26,261 nucleotides of DNA from Desulfovibrio sp. UBA6121 (GTDB lineage Bacteria; Desulfobacterota; Desulfovibrionia; Desulfovibrionales; Desulfovibrionaceae): assembly GCA_002422505.1 (NCBI GenBank), contig DIVX01000073.1, positions 20,186-46,446 of the forward strand, written 5' to 3'. Shown here one piece after another: positions 1-5,901 of this stretch; position 1 is the first letter of the stretch, and the number at the start of each line of letters is the position of its first letter. A program made the position numbers and the translations under genes. Under the pieces are notes generated by a model. The model was not told the origin of the DNA. It ran no database searches and saw nothing but the letters and a program-made list of their open reading frames with translations.

Positions 1-1146
1 GTGCTCATCATGACCGCCTTCGGCAGCATTGAAGCCGCCGTGGAGGCCATGCGCACCGGCGCCTTCGACTACATCACCAAGCCCTTTTCCAACGAGGAGC
101 TGCTGCTCTCCATTTCCAAGGCCATGCAGTACGCACGCGCCCAGCAAGAAAACCGCCAGTTGCGCCGCCAGATTCAAGAGCGCTTCGGGCCGGACAACAT
201 CGTTGCCCGCGACAAGAGCATGCGCCACGTGCTCGACATGGTGCACCGGGCCGCGCCCAGCCGCAGCACGGTGCTCGTCACCGGCGAATCGGGCACCGGC
301 AAGGAGCTCATCGCCAAGGCGATCCACAACGATTCCCCGCGCAAGGACGGGCCGTTTGTTTCCGTGAACTGCATGGCGCTGAACCCCGGCGTGCTGGAAA
401 GCGAGCTTTTCGGGCACGAGAAGGGCAGCTTCACCGGCGCGGTTTCGCGGCGGCGCGGGCGCTTCGAGCTGGCGGACAAGGGCACGCTGTTCCTCGACGA
501 GATTGGCGAGCTTTCCCAGGACATGCAGGTGAAGCTGTTGCGCGTGCTGCAGGAGCGCTGTTTCGAGCGCGTGGGCGGCACGGAGTCCGTGGAGGTGGAT
601 ATCCGCATTGTGGCGGCCACCAACCGCGACCTCGTCAAAGCCGTGGCCGAGGGCATTTTCCGCGAGGACCTGTTCTACCGCCTAAACGTGGTGAGCATAC
701 ACCTGCCGCCCCTGCGCGAACGCCGGGAGGACATTCCCTTTCTTGCCGCGCACTTTTTAGACAAGTTCGCCAAGGAGAACGGGCGCGAGATGAAGGGCTA
801 CAGCCCCTCGGCCATGGATTACCTTTCGGCCTACGAGTGGCCGGGCAACGTGCGCCAGTTGGAGAACGTCATTGAGCGCTGCGTGGTGCTTTCCAGCGGC
901 GATACCGTGGGCGCGGAAGACCTGCCGCCGGAGATAAAGGACGAGGAGTCGCAGTTCAAAAGCGCGGTGGACCTGCTGCCCACCAAGCTCGACCTCTCGG
1001 AAACGCTGGAAAAAATCGAGGCCGCCGTCATCCGCCGGGCGCTCGTCAAGGCCGATTTCATCCAAGTGAAGGCCGCGGAACTGCTGAACGTGTCGAAAAG
1101 CCTGCTGCAGTACAAGCTGAAGAAGTACAATATTTCGGCGAAGTAG
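1..1146 (+). CDS. Sigma-54-dependent response regulator, NtrC family (5' end outside window)
   Basis: Transcriptional activator of sigma-54 promoters in a two-component system. The window opens inside the receiver domain: the first 40 codons read as its last part, with the conserved Thr (TAFGS) and the Lys of the DYITKPF motif, so the phosphorylated Asp lies upstream. An AAA+ domain follows, with Walker A GESGTGKE at residues 95-102 of the visible part, the sigma-54 contact loop GSFTGA at 142-147 (a Ser variant of the usual GAFTGA) and Walker B LFLDEIGE at about 163-170. A Fis-type helix-turn-helix ends the protein (about 355-380). The first codon of the window (GTG) is not the true start. 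It converges with the next gene with only six bases between the two stops, and no terminator is visible. The partner kinase and target genes are not in view. Confidence 0.95.
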   Translation: MLIMTAFGSIEAAVEAMRTGAFDYITKPFSNEELLLSISKAMQYARAQQENRQLRRQIQERFGPDNIVARDKSMRHVLDMVHRAAPSRSTVLVTGESGTGKELIAKAIHNDSPRKDGPFVSVNCMALNPGVLESELFGHEKGSFTGAVSRRRGRFELADKGTLFLDEIGELSQDMQVKLLRVLQERCFERVGGTESVEVDIRIVAATNRDLVKAVAEGIFREDLFYRLNVVSIHLPPLRERREDIPFLAAHFLDKFAKENGREMKGYSPSAMDYLSAYEWPGNVRQLENVIERCVVLSSGDTVGAEDLPPEIKDEESQFKSAVDLLPTKLDLSETLEKIEAAVIRRALVKADFIQVKAAELLNVSKSLLQYKLKKYNISAK

Positions 1147-1152
1147 GGGTTT

Positions 1153-2145
1153 TCAAAAAGGCATATCATCAGAGATGGATTGCTTTTCTTGTGGCAAAGC
1201 CCCCGCTGGCAGCGGCAGGTTCGTGACTACATATAAATTTAGTATATCCTCTTTATCCATAAATAATATTTGGCTACGTTTCAAAGCATCGAGTTTCCCG
1301 CCCAACCAATTCCGTGCTGCTTTGGTAATTTCCCCACCGGCAACTATAATCGCATGGTCAACGAGGACGCGTTTCCCAATTTCGGGATCAAAAATTTCGT
1401 GCCCAAGCATCATCAGTACCTGCTGATAAATCTCAGCGACATTCGATGTTGATGATTTGCTCGCCCCAGAGGCATCTAGTTTACCCTTCTTAGCTTGGAT
1501 TCCAAAATACAAGACATGTTGTGTCGGCAACGTAAACTTCATCCAAACGTCTTTCCCGTATTCAAGTTGTTTATCTTTGTGCCCGGCAGCTGTAATACGA
1601 TAGAATCCTAGGTGACGATATAATGGCAGCAAAACTTCAGATATCAGTTCATCTTCTGATGCTGATTCGAGATAAACAAGCAAACGACTCCTTCTTTCTA
1701 TTTCAACTGGAGTGAATGGCCTATGCGGATTATCATTGTCAACGGACAACGTGTTTGTTGAAATATTTCGAAGGTAGCATTTTCCGTTGTTACCATAATA
1801 AGCCTCAAAACCTTCGCGCTCAAGTTCAGAGTTCAGTGTTTTTAGTGCATTCTGTCTATCCTTATCATCTGATGCCGCATCAGACCTATCCATGAGATTT
1901 TCAATGACCGTAAGAAAAAACTTGTGCGGAAAGTTTTGCTGCCAAGGCATTGCAATAATCTCAGACAGTACACCAGAAACCCATATTTTACGCGTTGTTC
2001 CATCGTGTTGATATTCCGTTTCGCAATCTTGAAAGAATTGAGTCAAATAGTAACTAGAGCGATATACAAAATATGGTGCGTCGCCACAAATCATAATCGC
2101 AATTGCGTCAAGAGTACGATTTTTGAATCTCACAGGCACCCTCAC
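1153..2145 (-). CDS. Putative defence protein: AbiJ-like N-terminal domain plus Mrr/PD-(D/E)XK-like nuclease region
   Basis: I do not recognise a characterised homologue. The first 60 or so residues (NRTLDAIAIMICGD, then YRSSYYLTQFF) resemble the small N-terminal domains found in AbiJ-type abortive-infection proteins. This is a pattern match from memory, not a search result. In the second half, an Asp in LEYGKDV followed about 16 residues later by a beta-strand ending in GIQAKKGK fits the D-x(n)-Q-x-K signature of Mrr-like restriction nucleases. The gene is clearly AT-richer than its surroundings (21 of 60 bases G/C in 1741-1800 by hand count, against 39 of 60 in 6601-6660), which suggests recent transfer. 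The start is uncertain: GTG at 2145 gives 330 residues, but an in-frame GTG at 2133 has a better placed GAGG and would begin MRFKNRTL. It converges with the response regulator and diverges from the antitoxin gene. Confidence 0.6.
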   Translation of the reverse strand: MRVPVRFKNRTLDAIAIMICGDAPYFVYRSSYYLTQFFQDCETEYQHDGTTRKIWVSGVLSEIIAMPWQQNFPHKFFLTVIENLMDRSDAASDDKDRQNALKTLNSELEREGFEAYYGNNGKCYLRNISTNTLSVDNDNPHRPFTPVEIERRSRLLVYLESASEDELISEVLLPLYRHLGFYRITAAGHKDKQLEYGKDVWMKFTLPTQHVLYFGIQAKKGKLDASGASKSSTSNVAEIYQQVLMMLGHEIFDPEIGKRVLVDHAIIVAGGEITKAARNWLGGKLDALKRSQILFMDKEDILNLYVVTNLPLPAGALPQEKQSISDDMPF

Positions 2146-2233
2146 CGTCTAAATTAAGGCGAACGAATTCTGCCTTAGGCTAACGTATTGCCTGTTAAAA
2201 TGGTAGCTGAAAGTGTGATGGTCGCCCCTCCCC

Positions 2234-2270
2234 TTGACTTCCCCGTTCCTGTAGCCATATTGTAGCTACA
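2234..2270 (+). promoter_or_regulatory. Putative promoter and operator of the antitoxin gene
   Basis: TTGACT at 2234-2239 and TATTGT at 2258-2263 (18-base spacing) form a plausible sigma-70 promoter. A perfect 10-base palindrome, TGTAGCTACA, lies at 2261-2270 over the end of the -10 element. A half-site TGTAGC occurs 11 bases earlier (2250-2255), about one helical turn away. This placement suits autorepression by a ribbon-helix-helix antitoxin. The promoter and operator roles are inferred; the repeats are directly visible. Confidence 0.5.
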
Positions 2271-2283
2271 CAAGGAGCAAGCC

Positions 2284-2541
2284 ATGTCCGATTCCGTCAT
2301 CCGCGCGCGCATAGAGCCCGGCCTCAAGGCCGAGGCCACGAGCGTGCTCAAGAGCATGGGGCTCACGCCCAGCGACGCTATCCGCCTGTTTCTGCACCGC
2401 GTGGTGGACGAAAAGGCCCTGCCGTTCAAGGTGGCTGCGCCCAACGCCGCCACCACCGCAGCCCTGCGCGATGCCGAAAAAGGACGCGGCCTCAAGCGCC
2501 ACGCCTCGGTGGAGGCTTTCTTGAACGATAAAGACAAGTAA
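2284..2541 (+). CDS. RelB/DinJ-family antitoxin, apparently without toxin partner
   Basis: An 85-residue protein with the RelB/DinJ layout. The N-terminal strand SVIRARIEPGLK is followed by helices containing VLKSMGLTPSDAIRLFL, which is a ribbon-helix-helix DNA-binding fold, and then by the family's ALPF and PNAATTAAL segments. The tail (about residues 60-85) would normally wrap round a YafQ/RelE-type toxin. A good Shine-Dalgarno AAGGAG (2272-2277) sits seven bases before the ATG. Antitoxins of this family usually overlap a toxin gene, but downstream there is only a C-rich stretch and a hairpin before the convergent PilZ gene. Either this is a solitary antitoxin, or its toxin has been lost or lies elsewhere. 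The upstream palindrome suggests that it still binds its own promoter. Confidence 0.88.
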   Translation: MSDSVIRARIEPGLKAEATSVLKSMGLTPSDAIRLFLHRVVDEKALPFKVAAPNAATTAALRDAEKGRGLKRHASVEAFLNDKDK

Positions 2542-2573
2542 TCACCCCTCCCTCCCCCCCCCAAACGCACCAC

Positions 2574-2604
2574 GGCCCGCCCCGAGCATCACTCGAAGCG
2601 GGCC
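2574..2604. terminator. Hairpin between convergent antitoxin and PilZ genes, possible bidirectional terminator
   Basis: GGCCCGC (2574-2580) pairs with GCGGGCC (2598-2604), and an inner CGAG/CTCG pairing shortens the loop. A short T-containing stretch follows on the plus strand, but there is no strong U-tract on either side. It lies between two converging genes, which is where a shared terminator is expected. Confidence 0.5.
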
Positions 2605-2639
2605 GATTCGTTTCCAAGGCGTAAGGGAGAGCGGGAGCC

Positions 2640-3374
2640 CTACACGTACTCCGCATCGCCCTCGCGCTGGCGGCAGGCGGAAACCACACGCGCCACCATG
2701 CGTTCCAGGTAGCGGATGTCGCGGATCTCCATGTTGGTGAAGAACAGGCCGAAGGTGGAGGAAAGCCCGTCCTCGGCCGGCGTCACGCTGCGCACAATGC
2801 CGTCGCCCTCGGCATAGCCGGAGCCCAGAAACAGCAGCCGGAAGGGAATGCTCTTGCCCACCACCAAGTCGGCATAGCCCACTTCAGCGGCGCTTGCGCG
2901 CACCCGCGCCCCCCCGGCGGAAAAGTCCAGCAGTTCCGGCGTTTCAAAATTCTCCAGCATAATGCCCACGCGCGTCTCCTCGTCCACGGGCACGCGGTAG
3001 TGCATGCGCAGGCTGGTTTCGAAAAAATCGCCGGGCTTGGGTGCGCTCACGGCCAGGGCCGGAATGCTCAGGTCGCCGTGGGGGTAGTCCTCGCGCACGT
3101 CGAGCAAGCGGGCCACGTAGCCAAGGGGCCGCATTTCGCCCTGGCCCGCCGGGGCCAGCACGGCCACTTCGAAGTCCTGCCCGCTGGAGCGCCGCTGCAC
3201 GGGCGGGTCGGTCTGCTCCAAAAACACCACGTCCTCGTCCCAAGTCAGCACGCGGCTTGCGCGCACGTCGATGCGCTCACGCAGGGTATCTTTGTGCAGC
3301 ACAAGAAAAACGCGGCGTTCCGGCGCCAGCAACGCGGCCATGTTGGCCGCCAACGGCCTGTGTTCCGGGCTCAT
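2640..3374 (-). CDS. PilZ-domain c-di-GMP effector, YcgR-like
   Basis: A 244-residue protein with an N-terminal YcgR-type beta domain (about 1-115) and a C-terminal PilZ domain. The c-di-GMP motifs are present: R123-x3-R127 in LRMHYR and D150-x-S152-x2-G155 in DFSAGG. In enteric bacteria, YcgR bound to c-di-GMP slows flagellar rotation by acting on the stator and rotor. Here the gene starts one base after the motB stop codon (stop and ATG separated by a single G) with a GGGAGG ribosome site inside motB. It is therefore translationally coupled to the stator genes, which supports a stator-directed brake. The specific partner is inferred. Confidence 0.88.
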   Translation of the reverse strand: MSPEHRPLAANMAALLAPERRVFLVLHKDTLRERIDVRASRVLTWDEDVVFLEQTDPPVQRRSSGQDFEVAVLAPAGQGEMRPLGYVARLLDVREDYPHGDLSIPALAVSAPKPGDFFETSLRMHYRVPVDEETRVGIMLENFETPELLDFSAGGARVRASAAEVGYADLVVGKSIPFRLLFLGSGYAEGDGIVRSVTPAEDGLSSTFGLFFTNMEIRDIRYLERMVARVVSACRQREGDAEYV

Positions 3375-3375
3375 G

Positions 3376-4362
3376 CTAGTGGCCTCCCTTTGCTGGCGCC
3401 TTGGGTGCTTTCGCAGCCGCCGCCGCTGCTTCGGCGGCTGCCGCTGCGGCCTTCTGCTGCTCCGGGCGGCTCTCCACGGAGAGCATTTTTTCGATGGTGG
3501 CGTTGACCTCCTCGGCGAGGGAGGGCTCCTTGGGCTTGGCCTTCTCGGCCCCCAGGCGCTCGGCCAGGCCGTCGCCGCCCTGGGGCGGGGTGTAGTTGCG
3601 CACCAGAATGCTTATGCGCCTGTTGCGCGGGTCGGCGGGGTTATCCGGGTACAAAAGCTGCGTGGAGGCAAGGCCAGACACCCGGCCCAGGCGGTCCTCC
3701 GGCAGGCCGCCCTGCTCCAGGGCCACGCGGGCGCTGCTGGCGCGCTCTGTGGAAAGCTCCCAGTTGGTGTACTTGCCGCCGGAGTAGTTCACGGCGTCGG
3801 TGTGGCCCTCCACCTCCACCTTGTTGGGCAGGGCCTTAAGCTGCGCGCCAATGAACTGAATGGCCTTGCGGCCCTTGGCGGTAAGCTCCGGGCTGCCCTT
3901 GGCGAAAAGCGGGTCTTCGTCGTTGTAGCCAATCTGGATGCGCACCCCGGCCTCGGTGACGTCCACCGTGATCTGGTCCTTCACGTCGGGCAGATTCAAG
4001 CTCATGGAGTCCTGCAGGCGGGACTTGAGCTGCTCCGGCTGCACAGCAGGGGTCTTGCCATGCTCCGCAGCCTCGGTGAGCTGGTCGCGCTGGGGCACGG
4101 GGGGCTTGTCCTGGTCGGGTATCATGGCCCCGCCCTGGCGCACATCCAGGGCGTTCTGCTTGTCGAACAGGCTGAACTCCTTGAAGTATTGCTCCACGCC
4201 CGCGCGTTTTTCCGGCACAACCATGGAAAGCAGCCACATGAGCAGAAAAAAGGCCATCATGGCGGTCATGAAGTCGGCGTAGGCCACCTTCCACGCGCCG
4301 CCATGAGCGCCGCCGTGGCCCTTCTTGATCTTTTTGATGATGATGGACTTGTTTTCAGCCAC
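3376..4362 (-). CDS. motB: Flagellar motor stator protein MotB
   Basis: A 328-residue stator subunit that anchors MotA to peptidoglycan and carries the ion-binding Asp. The N-terminus is lysine-rich and cytoplasmic, followed by one membrane helix (about 29-48). Its YADFMTAMMAFFLLMW segment places the ion-binding Asp at residue 30. The C-terminal OmpA-like peptidoglycan-binding domain shows VEVEGHTDAV and a later NRRISILV. The very C-terminus is a low-complexity Ala/Lys tail. The start is GTG at 4362, preceded by CGGAG at normal spacing; no in-frame ATG lies nearby. It lies 37 bases after motA and one base before the PilZ gene. Whether the coupling ion is H+ or Na+ cannot be decided from the sequence. 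Confidence 0.95.
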   Translation of the reverse strand: MAENKSIIIKKIKKGHGGAHGGAWKVAYADFMTAMMAFFLLMWLLSMVVPEKRAGVEQYFKEFSLFDKQNALDVRQGGAMIPDQDKPPVPQRDQLTEAAEHGKTPAVQPEQLKSRLQDSMSLNLPDVKDQITVDVTEAGVRIQIGYNDEDPLFAKGSPELTAKGRKAIQFIGAQLKALPNKVEVEGHTDAVNYSGGKYTNWELSTERASSARVALEQGGLPEDRLGRVSGLASTQLLYPDNPADPRNRRISILVRNYTPPQGGDGLAERLGAEKAKPKEPSLAEEVNATIEKMLSVESRPEQQKAAAAAAEAAAAAAKAPKAPAKGGH

Positions 4363-4399
4363 TGGGCGTTACTCCGAAATTTACGTGCGCGCGGAATGC

Positions 4400-5266
4400 T
4401 TACGCGCCGCTCTTCTTGCTCTCGCGCAGCATCTGCTCCAGCTCGTCGAAGCCGGGGCGGTCGGCGGCGGGAATGGCGCGGCGCGCGCTTTCAAGCGACA
4501 TGGCCGGGGGCCAGCCCATGGCGAAGGCGTTCATGGCGGCCTTGACCACGTTCAACTGGGTGCTTGTTTCCTGCACCAGGGTGCCCATGATGGCTGCCAG
4601 AGGTCCGGCCACGCCGTAGGACAAAAGCACGCCCAGAAAGGTGCCCACAAGGGCCGCGCCAATGGAGTGGCCCAGCACTTCCGGCGGCTCGGAGAGCTTG
4701 CCCATGGTGAGCACCACGCCCATGACCGCGGCCACGATGCCCAGCGCCGGAAAGGCGTCGGCCATGCGGTTCAGGTTGGTTGGGGCCTGCAGGGCGTCCT
4801 CGTGGTGGGCCTCAATGTCGATGTCCATGAGGGCCTCGAACTCGTGGGGCTCCATGCTGGCGGCGGTGTAGGCCTTGAAGTTGTCGCAGATGAAATCGAG
4901 GATGTGGTGGTTCTTGAGCACAGTGGGCCGGTTGGTGAAGATGGAGCTGCTGTCGGGCTTGTTCACGTGGGCCTCAAGGGCGATGACGCCCTCGCGCCGG
5001 GCCAGGGAAAGCAGGTCGAAAAGCACCAGCAGGATGTCGACGTAGTCCTTCTTGTTTTTGGGCTTGCCGAGAAAGATGGACATCAGGTTCTTGCCGATGG
5101 CCACGTTGACCTTCATGGGCGAGCCCACCAAAAGCGAGCCCACGCCGGAGCCCAGGATGATGAGCAGTTCGATGGGCTGCCAGAGCACGTGCAGGTTGCC
5201 GCCCTCCAGCATGTAGCCGCCAATAACGGCGCCCATGACGACAACGAGTCCGATGATCGCGAACAT
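4400..5266 (-). CDS. motA: Flagellar motor stator protein MotA
   Basis: A 288-residue MotA/PomA-type protein that forms the ion channel ring around MotB and pushes against the rotor protein FliG. Four hydrophobic segments are visible: two near the N-terminus (about 2-20 and 32-48) and two in the second half (around FPALGIVAAVMGVVLTMG and AALVGTFLGVLLSYG). Between them is the large cytoplasmic loop with the charged LARREGVIALE segment that faces the rotor. The conserved prolines in FPALG and GPLAA are present. The ATG is preceded by AAGGGAAG. It is the second gene of the tatA-motA-motB-pilZ run. Length and layout are normal for the PomA-like branch with a longer loop. Confidence 0.95.
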   Translation of the reverse strand: MFAIIGLVVVMGAVIGGYMLEGGNLHVLWQPIELLIILGSGVGSLLVGSPMKVNVAIGKNLMSIFLGKPKNKKDYVDILLVLFDLLSLARREGVIALEAHVNKPDSSSIFTNRPTVLKNHHILDFICDNFKAYTAASMEPHEFEALMDIDIEAHHEDALQAPTNLNRMADAFPALGIVAAVMGVVLTMGKLSEPPEVLGHSIGAALVGTFLGVLLSYGVAGPLAAIMGTLVQETSTQLNVVKAAMNAFAMGWPPAMSLESARRAIPAADRPGFDELEQMLRESKKSGA

Positions 5267-5316
5267 ATGCTTCCCTTATGCGGCGGCGGCCCGGCCTGCT
5301 TGTCCGCCCGCCGGGG

Positions 5317-5514
5317 TCAGACCTTTGGCGGCGTTTCGCCGCTATCCTTGTCCTTTTTCTTCTCGTTCAGGTCAATTTCCTCCGGCTCGGAAAGGCCGCG
5401 CTTGAAGCTGGTGAGCGCCTTGCCGAAACTGCCGGCTATGTCTGGAAGCTTGCGCCAGTTGAACAACACCAGGCCAATGACGATGATGACGAGAATTTCC
5501 TGCATGCCGGTCAT
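5317..5514 (-). CDS. tatA: Twin-arginine translocase subunit TatA/TatE family
   Basis: A 65-residue single-span protein: a hydrophobic helix (about 6-18, EILVIIVIGLVLF), a hinge and an amphipathic helix (RKLPDIAGSFGKALTSFKRG), then an acidic and lysine-rich tail. This is the TatA fold that oligomerises to let folded proteins cross the inner membrane. The usual FG before the KLP motif is replaced by FNW. A GGGAGG ribosome site precedes the ATG; an internal ATG at codon 4 is an alternative. No tatB or tatC is nearby, and the gene heads the motA-motB-pilZ run with a 50-base gap. TatA rather than TatB is favoured by the short tail. Confidence 0.85.
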   Translation of the reverse strand: MTGMQEILVIIVIGLVLFNWRKLPDIAGSFGKALTSFKRGLSEPEEIDLNEKKKDKDSGETPPKV

Positions 5515-5684
5515 GCTGTGCCCTCCCGGTATCGGCGCGGCCTGGGGCGCTTGCCCATGGTCCGCGCTGATGCAAATTACGTACCTTATGCAGCTTCTGC
5601 GTCCCGTCCAGGCTGGAGAGCCCCGGAAACGCGCATTCTGGTAAGCCTACCCTGTTCTTGCCCGGCTTGGCAACACGCCCGCGC

Positions 5685-5714
5685 TTGACATTGCCGAAGC
5701 AGCGGGCGTAGTGC
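5685..5714 (+). promoter_or_regulatory. Putative promoter of kup copy 1
   Basis: A consensus -35 TTGACA (5685-5690) is followed after 18 bases by TAGTGC, a poor -10. The support is comparative: the second kup has TTGACA at exactly the same distance (36 bases) from its riboswitch start, with a better -10. The stretch 5515-5684, between this site and the divergent tatA, holds no other feature I can support. Confidence 0.5.
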
Positions 5715-5720
5715 GGAATC

Positions 5721-5895
5721 TGCCGAATTCCGGAAGCGTTTTCCGGAAGCGGGGGACCCACTCCCTCTGGGGCGCATCGCCGGACACCCGGCGTAGGACA
5801 CCTTTCGGTCCGAGCCCGTCAGCTAACCTCGCAGGCGTCGAAGGGGAAGACCTCCGGTACACGGGGCCCTCCCTTATTGCATCCGTACCGGAGGA
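5721..5895 (+). promoter_or_regulatory. ydaO-type (c-di-AMP) riboswitch with SD-sequestering platform, upstream of kup copy 1
   Basis: The leader carries the ydaO/yuaA landmarks in order: TGCCGAAT (5721-5728), GGGGGACCCA, the CGCCGG/CCGGCG hairpin (5778-5783 with 5788-5793) followed by GTAGGACACC, GGTCCGAGCCC, and the highly conserved GTCAGCTAACCTCGCAGGC (5818-5836). Family knowledge: these riboswitches bind c-di-AMP and generally turn off potassium-uptake and cell-wall genes. The expression platform is visible. CCTCCGGTAC (5851-5860) is perfectly complementary over ten bases to GTACCGGAGG (5885-5894), which contains the Shine-Dalgarno of kup, so translation can be blocked. There is no U-tract, which argues for translational rather than transcriptional control. 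Confidence 0.9.
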
Positions 5896-5901
5896 CCGTT
5901 C

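Noticed and set aside
5530..5540. Minus-strand GCCGATAC resembling a flagellar sigma-28 -10 element upstream of tatA
   Set aside because: No matching TAAA-type -35 at the required distance; likely chance.
3271..5644. Long plus-strand open frames across the motB-motA-tatA region
   Set aside because: They are mirror frames of GC-rich genes; the minus-strand products are clear MotB, MotA and TatA.
5669..5682. GG-N10-GC spacing resembling a sigma-54 promoter before kup copy 1
   Set aside because: The -12 part is CCGC rather than TTGC, and the copy 2 leader has no counterpart, while the TTGACA is shared.
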